Assembly: GCF_000223985.1 (NCBI RefSeq)
Contig: NZ_AFWV01000008.1
Coordinates: forward strand, 186,001-250,000
Source of the DNA: Thiocapsa marina 5811
Lineage (GTDB): Bacteria > Pseudomonadota > Gammaproteobacteria > Chromatiales > Chromatiaceae
Reading direction: 5' to 3'
DNA: 64,000 nucleotides
This document shows, piece by piece, positions 54,138-64,000 of the stretch. The translations under genes were made by a program, and so were the position numbers. Position 1 is the first letter of the stretch; each line of letters opens with the position of its first letter. The notes under the pieces are model-generated. The model did no database searches. It had not been told where the DNA came from and saw only the letters and a list, made by a program, of their open reading frames with translations.

Positions 54138-54773
54138 TTAGACGACGACCTTGCCCCCGCCGTATTCGGGCGAGCCTTCGGTCACTCGGAACAGCAGCCA
54201 GAGACTAAACACCATGACGACCAGCTCGGCCAGAAGCGTGAGGACCATGGACATGAGGCTGAGCATATCGACGGCCGACACCCAGCTCGCCGGACCTGCC
54301 CCGGTCGTTTGAATGACGGGGACACCGCCTTGCGGCGCGGCCAGGAAGTAGAAGAGCAGGTGTGCAACCTCGACGAACATCACCGTGATGGTGAAGAAGA
54401 TCGCCAGGCTGCTCGCCAAGAGACCGATCCACACGCTTCCTGCAAGCTCCGTCTCCGTCGGGGAGGTGCCCGGTCCTTTAATCTCGTCGGCGATACGCGT
54501 GTACCGAAAAAACCAAAAGGTGGTAAAGATCATCATCGCCAAGCTTCCGAGCGTCAGATACTCGACGATCGGCAGTCCTGCGCGTGGCCCCGTCACCGAT
54601 TGCGCGAATACGAAGCTGTAGAGCATGAGAACGAGCGGGATGACGCCGACCAAAACCTGAATCCAGAATCCGGTCCAGCCGAGCCGCTTGAAGGATTTCG
54701 CCAGGCTTTTGTGCGGCAGTGCACGCGTATCCGAGAGCTTGGTTTCGACCCAGTTTTTGAACACTTTTGACAT
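54138..54773 (-). CDS. DUF3611 family membrane protein
   Basis: This 211-residue protein has four or five membrane segments (GFWIQVLVGVIPLVLMLYSF, LGSLAMMIFTTFWFFRY, LASSLAIFFTITVMFVEVAH, VLTLLAELVVMVFSLWLLF). It resembles DUF3611, known from cyanobacteria and plant plastids, with unknown function. The start ATG at 54773 (MSKVFKNWVE) is preferred; a longer reading adds a Val-rich tail that is not conserved. It sits just upstream of the tamB start. The gap 54774-55044 has no gene. Confidence 0.65.
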   Translation of the reverse strand: MSKVFKNWVETKLSDTRALPHKSLAKSFKRLGWTGFWIQVLVGVIPLVLMLYSFVFAQSVTGPRAGLPIVEYLTLGSLAMMIFTTFWFFRYTRIADEIKGPGTSPTETELAGSVWIGLLASSLAIFFTITVMFVEVAHLLFYFLAAPQGGVPVIQTTGAGPASWVSAVDMLSLMSMVLTLLAELVVMVFSLWLLFRVTEGSPEYGGGKVVV

Positions 54774-55044
54774 GTCGACTCGATCCTTAACCTGAGTTGG
54801 AATTCGAAAAACCCGCGAACGGGCGGTTGTCGTTACATCGATATCAAGCAACTTCCTGCGATTCTGGAGCAGCCTCGAACGAGCTCGAGCGGTGTCGGGT
54901 CTGTCGAAAACCCTCGATGGAATGGGGCAAAAGAATAGTCGCGCCGTCTTGCCGCCGCAAGACGTGCTTCCGGCGCCGCAGACGCGATCGCGTCATGGAG
55001 CAAGGCGACGACGCGCATCGACCCTTTCGGGAGTCCACCGTGGA

Positions 55045-56250
55045 TCATGGTGCGGACGCATGCGGCTCGACCTCGAGATCAAGTCGCCGTGCCAGCCAAG
55101 GGATGGTCCAGCCCTGCAGAAGGAGCGAGGCGATGACCACCATGAAGACCACATTGAAGAAGTTCACATCGACGGGGCCGGGACTCATGACCGGGATGAT
55201 CGCCAAGAAAATGGGGACGGCACCGCGCAAGCCCACCCAAGCGATAAAGAGACGCTCTTCGAGACTGAATTTGAACGGTGCCAGACTGATGGCCACGGCG
55301 AGCGGGCGCGCGATGAAAATGAGGATAAACGCCACCCCCGCGGCGTGCATGATCCCGCCGGTAAACTGATGCGGCGTGACCAATAGGCCGAGCATGAGGA
55401 ACATCAGGATCTGACTGAGCCACGCAAGGCTCCCGTGCGTGATATCGAGCTCTTCCCGGCGCAGCCCGCTCATGCGATCCATCAGGACTACCCCGCAGAG
55501 ATACACCGCGAGATAACCGCTGCCGCCGATCAACTGGGTGCCGCCGAACAGGGCCATGGCCCCGGACAAGGCCAATACGGCAAAGAGCCCGCTCGCCAGC
55601 TCGAGGCGGTTGATCAGCCAGGCGAGGATCAGTCCCCCGAGAAGTCCCGCGAGCGCCCCCATCCCCAGCTGCAGCGCGAAGGTGCCGCCGACCTCCCACG
55701 AGAGCTCGGCCGCTCCGGCATCGACGAAGGCCACCAAAACGATGGTCAGGAAGATCGCCATCGGATCGTTGAGGCCGGACTCGACCACGATCGTTTCCAT
55801 GACCCGACCTTTGAGCTTGATTCCGCGCCCCTGCAGCAGCAGGAAGGTCGCCGCCGCGTCCGTCGATCCGACGACGGCGCCGAGCAAGAGGGCCACCAAC
55901 AAGGAAACCCCCAGCAGCCAGACCGACACGCCGACCACGGCAGCGGTGATCAACACGCCGAGCGTCGCGAGCGTCAGCGCCGGACCCCAGCAGACGCGGA
56001 TATCGCGAACCCGGGTACCCAAACCACCCGCGAACAGGATCACCGCCAGTGCGATGCTGCCGACTTGGTAGGCGAGATCGAAGTCGTCGAATGCGTATCC
56101 CCCCGGCCCGTCCTGACCGACGAGCATGCCGATCCCGAGGAAGATCAGGAGGATCGGCGCGCCGAGACGGATTGCGAGCGGACTGAGGAGAACGCTCGAC
56201 AGAACCAAACCGGCGACCACCAAGAGTGCCCATTCCAGTGACTCGATCAC
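55045..56250 (-). CDS. CPA1 family cation/proton antiporter (NhaP2-like, no C-terminal RCK domain)
   Basis: This 401-residue protein has about twelve membrane segments and CPA1 motifs: PILLIFLGIGMLVGQDGPGG, VGSTDAAATFLLL, VESGLNDPMAIFL and IAWVGLRGAVPIFLAI. It exchanges Na+ or K+ for protons at the inner membrane. NhaP2/CvrA has about 570 residues with a cytoplasmic TrkA_C domain; here the protein ends right after the last helix with an acidic tail. A GTG start at 56250 gives the natural first helix. It is likely a shortened antiporter. Confidence 0.85.
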   Translation of the reverse strand: MIESLEWALLVVAGLVLSSVLLSPLAIRLGAPILLIFLGIGMLVGQDGPGGYAFDDFDLAYQVGSIALAVILFAGGLGTRVRDIRVCWGPALTLATLGVLITAAVVGVSVWLLGVSLLVALLLGAVVGSTDAAATFLLLQGRGIKLKGRVMETIVVESGLNDPMAIFLTIVLVAFVDAGAAELSWEVGGTFALQLGMGALAGLLGGLILAWLINRLELASGLFAVLALSGAMALFGGTQLIGGSGYLAVYLCGVVLMDRMSGLRREELDITHGSLAWLSQILMFLMLGLLVTPHQFTGGIMHAAGVAFILIFIARPLAVAISLAPFKFSLEERLFIAWVGLRGAVPIFLAIIPVMSPGPVDVNFFNVVFMVVIASLLLQGWTIPWLARRLDLEVEPHASAP

Positions 56251-56529
56251 GTGCTGCCCTTTCTCATCTGACTTGACCTCGCCGGTATCGGGCTATAGGC
56301 GCGCGGTGTTGCGCGCGCTTTGGACAATCGCGAACGTACTGCGATAACCTTCGTGAAGGCAACGGGAATCAACGGCGACCTTCGCGCGCGAATGCAAGGG
56401 TCGAGCGTATGCGTTTCCGGTTCTCCTCGGCGAATGCCCCTGTGCCCGGCAGAGATCTCGGGGAGGTGGGTCGACTCCGACGCTCGGGTCGGCTGCCGCC
56501 GCTGCGGTATTGACTGCCCGTTCGGCGTC

Positions 56530-57435
56530 TCAGTAGCGCTTCAGCAGATCGTCGTAGGCATCGAATCCGACCAGCTCCCGCAGTGTGCCGAAGTCGACTC
56601 TGCGCGTCGGTGTGCGTCCGGCGGCCAGCTCGGCGAGGGCCTCGCGTATGGCGAAGACGGCGGCGCTCAACAGGGTCAGCGGGTAGGCGGCGATGCGGTA
56701 GCCGATCTCCGCGAGCTCGCTCGGCGGGAGGATGGGGGTGATGCCCTCTTCGAGCATATTGGCCATCTTGATGCCGGGGATCTCGGTGCAGAAGCGGCGC
56801 ATCTCGGCGGCGTCGCGGGGTGCTTCGAGAAAGAGGATGTCGGCGCCCGCGTCGGCGAACGCCTGCATCCGACGCAGGGCCTCCTCCAGGCCGAGCGCGG
56901 CGCGTGCATCGGTGCGCGCGACGATCAGGGTGCCCGCGCCTGCGTCGCGCGCATCCACGGCAGCCCGTACGCGGCGGATGGCCTCGCTGAGATCGACCAC
57001 CTCCTTCACGCCGGTGTGACCGCACCGCTTCGGCATGACCTGATCCTCGATCATGACCCCCGCGAAGCCGGCGCGGGCATACTGATCGACGGTGCGCCGA
57101 ACGTTGGCCGGATTGCCGTGGCCCGTGTCGCCGTCGCCGATGACCGGGATCCGCACCGCATCGCAGATGGCGCGTCCCTGGTCGAGCATTTCGGACACCG
57201 AGATCAGCCCGGTGTCGGGCAGTGCGAGGCGGCTCGCCGAGACCGCGAAACCGCTCATGAAGGTCAGCGGGAACCCTGCCTGCTCGATCAACCGCGCCGA
57301 CAGGGCATCGAAACAGCAGGGCATGACGAGCATGTCGCCACGATCGAGGAGTGTGCGCAGCCGGGCGGCGGGCTCGTTCAAGGGGGGCGATCCTGTCGTT
57401 TTTTGCCGGAGGTCGAGTATAGCCGCCGACGGCAC
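56530..57435 (-). CDS. Isocitrate lyase/PEP mutase superfamily enzyme
   Basis: This 301-residue enzyme has the TIM-barrel of methylisocitrate-lyase-like proteins. The active-site motif KRCGH appears as MPKRCGHTGVKEV, metal-binding acidic residues in IPVIGDGDTGHGN and IEDQVM, and TLIVARTDAR. Members cleave C-C bonds of 2-methylisocitrate, 2,3-dimethylmalate or oxaloacetate; which substrate is used cannot be told here. No propionate operon genes are adjacent, so a stand-alone role is possible. The start at 57435 is not certain and the protein may begin at residue 30 or later. Confidence 0.8.
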   Translation of the reverse strand: MPSAAILDLRQKTTGSPPLNEPAARLRTLLDRGDMLVMPCCFDALSARLIEQAGFPLTFMSGFAVSASRLALPDTGLISVSEMLDQGRAICDAVRIPVIGDGDTGHGNPANVRRTVDQYARAGFAGVMIEDQVMPKRCGHTGVKEVVDLSEAIRRVRAAVDARDAGAGTLIVARTDARAALGLEEALRRMQAFADAGADILFLEAPRDAAEMRRFCTEIPGIKMANMLEEGITPILPPSELAEIGYRIAAYPLTLLSAAVFAIREALAELAAGRTPTRRVDFGTLRELVGFDAYDDLLKRY

Positions 57436-57510
57436 CGTGCGCGGCGTGCTGACCCTGCCATGAGTCTCGATGCAACCCCGGTGACCGACAACCTCCGAGC
57501 GTGTCTGCGG

Positions 57511-57703
57511 TTAAACCGCGCCCGGTGCGGTATGCGTAATTTGGTGGATGGCTTGGCCGCGCCGGCTCCGACGACTGTCGGAGCCGGCGCAGTTTAAAGT
57601 ATTCAAAATCTTAAATTCTAAACCGCGTCTCACTGGGATCAAGGATATCTCCGAAGCTAAATGAACGATGAAAACTACGCATGTCGCTCTGGACGCGGTT
57701 TAG
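57511..57703. repeat. Dispersed TIR element, copy D (opposite orientation to A)
   Basis: Ends TTAAACCGCGCCC and GGACGCGGTTTAG with GTATGCG near the left and ACGCATG near the right. Orientation is inverted relative to copies A and C: the GC hairpin (about 57559-57592) precedes the AT-rich centre. It lies between the divergent PEP-mutase-family gene and the DCC oxidoreductase gene, so it sits in a regulatory region. Confidence 0.8.
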
Positions 57704-57801
57704 AGGGGCTACGCGTCGAGCAATGGGGTTGAGCGATCGCGCGTGCGGATCCATCTCCGTACCATCCTGAGAATCATCCCGGACATCGACGAAACACAAC
57801 C

Positions 57802-58185
57802 ATGACCGCATTCACGGCCTATTTCGACGGCGGCTGCCCGCTGTGCAGCAAAGAGATTGCCCATTACCGGCGGATCGACAAGGCGGGATCGATCCACTGG
57901 GTCGACATTACGGATGACGGCGGCGCATTGGCCGAGGCCGGGATCGACCGCACGGACGCCATGCGCCGCATCCACGCCAAAGAGACCGATGGCAGGATCC
58001 TGACGGGCGTTCCGGCCTTCGTCGCGATCTGGCGTCGACTTCCGGGCTACCGTCGTCTCGCGACCTTGGTGGAGGGTCTGCGCTTAGTCAGGCCGCTCGA
58101 TTGGGGCTACGCGCGATTCGCGGACTGGCGATTGAAGCGCCGCTGCAAGGACGGCGCCTGCATCTTGACGCCTCGTGACGTGTAG
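57802..58185 (+). CDS. DCC family thiol-disulfide oxidoreductase (DUF393)
   Basis: This 127-residue protein begins with the DCC signature DGGCPLCSKEI (CxxC at residues 12-15), followed by the characteristic RIDKAGSIHWVDI and DILTGVPAFVAIWRRLPGY region. Family members are thioredoxin-fold proteins of mostly unknown partner. No membrane segment is present. The start ATG at 57802 precedes directly the conserved motif. Confidence 0.85.
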   Translation: MTAFTAYFDGGCPLCSKEIAHYRRIDKAGSIHWVDITDDGGALAEAGIDRTDAMRRIHAKETDGRILTGVPAFVAIWRRLPGYRRLATLVEGLRLVRPLDWGYARFADWRLKRRCKDGACILTPRDV

Positions 58186-58321
58186 GGAGGTTCAGCTACG
58201 CGCCGAATCCACGATTGGGCGGAGGGCCTCAAGCATCAAACACCTAAAACCATCGAGGGCGAGCGTGGCGAGCCGCGTTTCGGCGGTTTGTGTCGAGCGC
58301 CAACGGCGCGACCGATGTCAG

Positions 58322-58340
58322 CCCGGGGCCGCGCCCCGGG
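58322..58340. repeat. GC-rich 8-bp stem hairpin, left copy
   Basis: CCCGGGGC and GCCCCGGG flank a CGC loop. The same stem with loop GTT is found at 58744-58762 on the other side of the small TIR element. It is a palindromic repeat of unknown role within the non-coding interval 58186-58926. Confidence 0.6.
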
Positions 58341-58383
58341 TTTCAATCAACCAAGACCCTTCAGCCTTGAAAGGGCGGTTTAA

Positions 58384-58620
58384 CCTAGATCCGGCAGTTG
58401 ACCGCTTCGTACCACATGCAAGGGTTTGACGGCGTTGAGGAGATTAGCCAAATGACGCGTCACCTGTTGGGTGATGGCCGCTACGACCCCTGGAGCACGC
58501 CCCGCGCGGCGCCCGACTGCGTTGCAACTCGTTGTCGTAGAACCACTACGACGCCTCGTCGCGCCTTGCCGGACACCACGCGGGACGCACTCCAGGGGCC
58601 GTTCAACTGCCGGATCTAGG
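58384..58620. mobile_element. 237-bp MITE-like element with perfect TIRs and TTTAA duplication
   Basis: The ends are perfect inverted repeats CCTAGATCCGGCAGTTGA (58384-58401) and its complement (58603-58620). They are flanked on both sides by TTTAA (58379-58383 and 58621-58625), which looks like a 5-bp target duplication. No transposase fits in 237 bases, so it is a non-autonomous element. Internal sequence has GCGTCACC...TACGACGCC parts and weak palindromes. It lies in the gap 58186-58926 between the DCC gene and radC. Confidence 0.75.
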
Positions 58621-58743
58621 TTTAAAGATGCTGCCGGGGCTGAGCGTTTTGCACCGTTCGGCCCTTTCCCGAAACGCGCGCCGAAGTTCGACACATCAAA
58701 GCGTTGGGTCGCCCCTTCAGGGCTTCGGATGGGGGGTCGTGGT

Positions 58744-58762
58744 CCCGGGGCGTTGCCCCGGG
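58744..58762. repeat. GC-rich 8-bp stem hairpin, right copy
   Basis: CCCGGGGC, loop GTT, GCCCCGGG, matching the left copy at 58322. It lies in DNA with GCCCCTTCAGGGCTTC and GAGCCCCGATGGGGCAG, which are also palindromic. The rest of 58621-58926 has no gene. Confidence 0.6.
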
Positions 58763-58926
58763 CTCGCGTGGTGAGCCCCGATGGGGCAGCCGGATACCAG
58801 CGGGTTCGATTCGTGGCCACGGCAGGCTCCGTCCGACGGTGGATCAGGGGGCAGTCTGCGCCGATGGGAGGCTCATTCCTTGAGCCTGGCAGACCAACAG
58901 CTCTCCCACACCTCGCTCTCCCGCAC

Positions 58927-59601
58927 CTAAAGCAGCCCGCGCTCGGCCAGCGAGGTCCCCTCGCCGTCGCCGATGATGACGTGATCAAGGACACGCACGT
59001 CGATCAAGCTCAGCGCTTCCTTCAGACGCTGCGTGATCCGCAGATCCGCCTGGCTGGGTTCCGCCACACCTGATGGATGGTTGTGGGCGAAGATCACGGC
59101 GGCGGCGTTGGTGGCGAGGACCCGTTGCACGACCACGCGAGGATGGACACTCGCCCCGTCGATCGTGCCCTGGAACAGCTCGTCGTAGCTGATGACCCGG
59201 TGTCGGTTGTCGAGGAAGAGGCAGGCGAAGATCTCGTGCGGTGATCCGTAGAGGCGCAGTTTGAGATAGTCGCGGGTCGCCTCCGGGCTGGTCAGCACAT
59301 CCTGACCCCGAATCCGCGAGAGCAGATAGCGGTGGCTGAGCTCGAGCACCGCCTGAAGCTCGGCGAACTTGGCCCTGCCGAGCCCCTTGCCCTCGCAAAA
59401 ACGTCTCTGGTCCGCGGCGAGCAACCCGACGAGCCCGTCGAAGTCGGCGAGAAGCTCGCGCGCCAGATCCACCGCACTCTTGCCGCGCACGCCGGTGCGC
59501 AGAAACAGCGCCAGCAGCTCGGCGTCCGAGAGTGCGCCGGCCCCCCGTTCCAGGAGCTTCTCCCGCGGCCGTTCACCCTCCGGCCAGTCCTTGATCGGCA
59601 T
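58927..59601 (-). CDS. radC: RadC family JAB1/MPN metalloprotein (UPF0758)
   Basis: This 224-residue protein has an N-terminal helical segment and the JAMM metal-binding motif [16 protein letters not shown] (HxH followed by SxxxxD). Family members are named RadC from an E. coli DNA-repair phenotype later ascribed to recG, so function is not established. Length matches the family. It is divergent from coaBC with 68 bases between, a common arrangement. Confidence 0.95.
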   Translation of the reverse strand: MPIKDWPEGERPREKLLERGAGALSDAELLALFLRTGVRGKSAVDLARELLADFDGLVGLLAADQRRFCEGKGLGRAKFAELQAVLELSHRYLLSRIRGQDVLTSPEATRDYLKLRLYGSPHEIFACLFLDNRHRVISYDELFQGTIDGASVHPRVVVQRVLATNAAAVIFAHNHPSGVAEPSQADLRITQRLKEALSLIDVRVLDHVIIGDGEGTSLAERGLL

Positions 59602-59669
59602 GCGACCTCCGTCGATGGGTTGCGTTAAACTGCGGCCTGTTCCGCAGCGGCAGTGTACACGTTTAGGTC

Positions 59670-60881
59670 ATGGATCCAAGCCCTCGCAATCAGGTGCTGC
59701 TCGGTGTCGGCGGCGGCATCTCCGCCTACAAGTCGGTTGATCTTGTGCGACGCCTGCGCGAGCGCGGCTTTGCCGTGCGGGTGGTCATGACACACGCAGC
59801 GACGGCGTTTGTCGGCCCTCTGACCTTTCAGGCGGTCTCCGGGCACCCCGTAAGGACCGATCTGCTCGATCCGGCGGCCGAGGCCGGCATGGGGCACATC
59901 GAGCTGGCGCGCTGGGCAGACCGGCTCCTGATCGCCCCGGCAACGGCGGATTTGATGGCGCGTCTCGCGGCCGGGATCGCCGACGACCTGCTCACGACCT
60001 TGGCCCTGGCGACCGATGCGCCGCTGATCCTCGCCCCGGCGATGAATCAGCAGATGTGGCGTCACCCGGCGACCCAAGACAACCTGGCGCGCTTGGTGGC
60101 CCGCGGTGCGCGCATCCTGGGGCCGGGGGTGGGCAGCCAAGCTTGCGGCGACCAAGGCCCCGGGCGGATGCTCGAGCCGTTGGAGATCGCCGAGGCGCTG
60201 AGCGGCTCGGACGTGCAACGGCTAGCCGGCGTCCGTGTTCTCCTGACCGCCGGGCCGACCCGCGAGCCGCTCGACCCGGTGCGCTATCTCGGCAATCGCA
60301 GCTCCGGGCGCATGGGCTATGCGCTGGCCGGCGCGCTGGCGGATCTGGGCGCACACGTGGTCCTGGTTAGCGGACCGAGCGCCTTGGCGCCGCCGGCGGT
60401 GGCCGAGCTGGTCAGGGTCGAGACGGCCCTGGAGATGCACGCGGCCGTGACGGCGCGCGCGCGCGATTGCGATGTCTTCGTCGCCACCGCCGCGGTGGCG
60501 GACTATCGGCCCGCCGAGCCCGCCGGGAGCAAGATCAAGAAGGGCGCCGAGACGCTGGAGATCCGGTTGGTGCGCAACCCGGATATCCTGGCCGAGGTTG
60601 CCGCACTGCCGAAGCCGCCCTTCACGCTGGGCTTCGCGGCCGAGACGAACGATGTCGAGCAGTACGCCCGCGGCAAGTTGAAGGATAAGCGGTTGGACAT
60701 GATCGCGGCGAATCGGGTCGGTGGTGACTCGGGCGGCTTCGAGCGCGAGGAGAACGCACTGCTCGTGCTCTGGAACGGGGGGCAGCGCACGCTGCCCATG
60801 ATGTCGAAGGTCGAGCTCGCGCGCGAGCTGGCCGTACTCCTCGCGGAACGCTATGCCGAACACCATGCTGCATCCTCTTGA
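59670..60881 (+). CDS. coaBC: Bifunctional phosphopantothenoylcysteine decarboxylase/ligase CoaBC
   Basis: This 403-residue enzyme performs two steps of coenzyme A synthesis. The N-terminal flavin-dependent decarboxylase has the FMN site [11 protein letters not shown], the catalytic His in [12 protein letters not shown] and PAMNQQMW. The C-terminal ligase (CTP-dependent, from ~190) has [21 protein letters not shown] and the KIKKGAE region. The catalytic cysteine region matches CGDQGPGRM. Its end overlaps the dut start by 29 bases. Confidence 0.97.
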   Translation: MDPSPRNQVLLGVGGGISAYKSVDLVRRLRERGFAVRVVMTHAATAFVGPLTFQAVSGHPVRTDLLDPAAEAGMGHIELARWADRLLIAPATADLMARLAAGIADDLLTTLALATDAPLILAPAMNQQMWRHPATQDNLARLVARGARILGPGVGSQACGDQGPGRMLEPLEIAEALSGSDVQRLAGVRVLLTAGPTREPLDPVRYLGNRSSGRMGYALAGALADLGAHVVLVSGPSALAPPAVAELVRVETALEMHAAVTARARDCDVFVATAAVADYRPAEPAGSKIKKGAETLEIRLVRNPDILAEVAALPKPPFTLGFAAETNDVEQYARGKLKDKRLDMIAANRVGGDSGGFEREENALLVLWNGGQRTLPMMSKVELARELAVLLAERYAEHHAASS

Positions 60882-61323
60882 GGTCAAGATCCTGGACCCG
60901 CGCCTGGGCCGCGATTTCCCCTTGCCGACCTATGCGACCGAAGGCTCGGCCGGGCTCGATCTGCGTGCCATGCTCGAGGCCCCGCTCGAACTTGCGCCCG
61001 GTGCCGCCGAGCTGTTGCCGACCGGCATGGCCGTGCACATCGCCGAGCGCAACGTCGCGGGTCTGATCCTGCCGCGCTCGGGTCTCGGGCATCGGCACGG
61101 CATCGTGCTCGGCAACCTGGTCGGGCTGATCGACTCGGACTATCAGGGTCCGCTCATGGTCTCCTGTTGGAACCGCGGCACGGCGCCTTTCCGGATCGAG
61201 ATCGGCGAGCGCATCGCGCAGCTCATCCTGGTGCCGGTCTTGCAGGCGCAGCTAACGATCGTCGAGGACTTCGACGCCTCCGCGCGCGGCAGCGGCGGCT
61301 TCGGTCACACGGGCCAAAACTGA
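60853..61323 (+). CDS. dut: dUTP diphosphatase
   Basis: This 156-residue trimeric enzyme hydrolyses dUTP to dUMP and PPi, giving dUMP for thymidylate and keeping uracil out of DNA. Five motifs are visible: [52 protein letters not shown] and [10 protein letters not shown] second ATG (60865) is possible as start; both overlap coaBC. Confidence 0.97.
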   Translation: MPNTMLHPLEVKILDPRLGRDFPLPTYATEGSAGLDLRAMLEAPLELAPGAAELLPTGMAVHIAERNVAGLILPRSGLGHRHGIVLGNLVGLIDSDYQGPLMVSCWNRGTAPFRIEIGERIAQLILVPVLQAQLTIVEDFDASARGSGGFGHTGQN

Positions 61324-61336
61324 CACGCCCCCGCCC

Positions 61337-63675
<2,339 letters not shown>

Positions 63676-63687
63676 GCCGCGAAACGC

Positions 63688-63882
63688 CTAAACCGCGCCC
63701 TGCGCGGCATGCGTCGTTTGTTGATTTGGTTTGGCCGCGCCGGCTCCGATCATTGTCGGAGCCGGCGCGGTTTAAAGTATTAAAAGATATAAAATTCTAA
63801 ACCGCGTCTCCGCTAAGAGCCGTGGATGCACCCGACGTCGAACTCACGCTAAAGTGAGCATCTCGCTCTGGACGCGGTTTAG
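63688..63882. repeat. Dispersed TIR element, copy E
   Basis: Ends CTAAACCGCGCCC and GGACGCGGTTTAG. The GC hairpin (CCGCGCCGGCTCCGA with complement, about 63737-63772) precedes an AT-rich centre (about 63773-63800), so it has the orientation of copy D. The right end supplies the stop codon of the pyrE gene (complement of 63879-63881). It lies between convergent argB and pyrE and may act as a shared terminator-like structure. Confidence 0.85.
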
Positions 63883-64000
63883 GTCCCGTAGCGTTCCCGG
63901 TAGGCCCGAACGGCCTCGGCGAAGGCGTCGAGCTCGGGGCGCTCCTCGAGGTAGGTCACGAGGTCGGTGAGGCTGACGATGCTGTAGACCGGGATGCCGA
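63879..64000 (-). CDS. pyrE: Orotate phosphoribosyltransferase, 3' end only
   Basis: The minus strand reads GIPVYSIVSLTDLVTYLEER, then PELDAFAEAVRAYRERYGT and a stop. This is the C-terminal end of PyrE, the pyrimidine pathway enzyme; the rest lies beyond 64000. The neighbour order argB-pyrE fits gammaproteobacteria. Its TAA stop lies in the terminus of repeat copy E. Confidence 0.9.
   Translation of the reverse strand, partial: GIPVYSIVSLTDLVTYLEERPELDAFAEAVRAYRERYGT

Noticed and set aside
58384-58620. Considered a small gene inside the MITE-like element.
   Set aside because: Frames are Arg-rich and cross the terminal repeats without start context; the element is better explained as non-coding.

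Overview
The window reads as chromosomal DNA of a high-GC gammaproteobacterium. The gene set points to a purple sulfur bacterium of the Chromatiaceae (Thiocapsa/Allochromatium-like): an SHP/diheme cytochrome c/cytochrome b cluster, an octaheme tetrathionate-reductase-type cytochrome, RpoH, RelA, and the gene order radC-coaBC-dut-algC-argB-pyrE that is also seen in pseudomonads. That placement is inference; no photosynthesis or rRNA genes are present to confirm it.

Layout. 1-4 kb: end of a response regulator, rpoH with a terminator, and the radical SAM gene ygiQ. 4-8 kb: two minus-strand genes, a BPSS1780-like membrane protein and a SEC-C protein. 7.8-12.7 kb: a 1645-residue DUF4062/nSTAND-ATPase/TM/WD40 protein that looks like a STAND-type conflict (defence) protein. 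13-22 kb: a phospholipase-A2-like secreted protein, a Sel1 protein, a DUF1015 protein, relA with a coupled sugar-kinase-like gene, a FemAB-like acyltransferase, and a B12/radical SAM enzyme. 22-28 kb: a PepSY/response regulator/histidine kinase module, remains of a higBA toxin-antitoxin pair, a TonB-dependent copper receptor and a FieF-like metal exporter. 29-33 kb: a surface polysaccharide operon (fused glycosyltransferase, sulfotransferase, wecB). 33.6-40.4 kb: respiratory and electron-transfer cytochromes flanking a second PepSY/regulator/kinase module. 40.9-44.3 kb: a compact operon of a corrinoid protein, a MtaA/UroD-type methyltransferase and a DUF1638-GAF-like-GGDEF protein, apparently linking corrinoid methyl chemistry to cyclic-di-GMP. 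44-57 kb: hydrolases, a glutathione peroxidase, small lipoproteins, a frameshifted tamB, a cation/proton antiporter and a PEP-mutase/isocitrate-lyase family enzyme. 57.8-64 kb: a DCC thiol oxidoreductase, a small TIR element, then the radC-coaBC-dut-algC-argB-pyrE block.

The most striking non-coding signal is a family of five ~195-bp elements (4.0, 24.0, 40.7, 57.5 and 63.7 kb). Each has terminal inverted repeats starting CTAAACCGCG, a GC-rich 15-17-bp hairpin and an AT-rich centre. In four cases the TAA/TGA stop codon of the adjacent gene lies inside the element's terminus. A second MITE-like element (58,384-58,620) has perfect 18-bp inverted repeats and a TTTAA target duplication.

The best candidates for new biology are the corrinoid/methyltransferase/diguanylate-cyclase operon, the stop-codon-associated repeat family, and the paired PepSY two-component modules with matching 11-bp-spaced direct repeats upstream. 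Everything here is from reading sequence; no database search was run.
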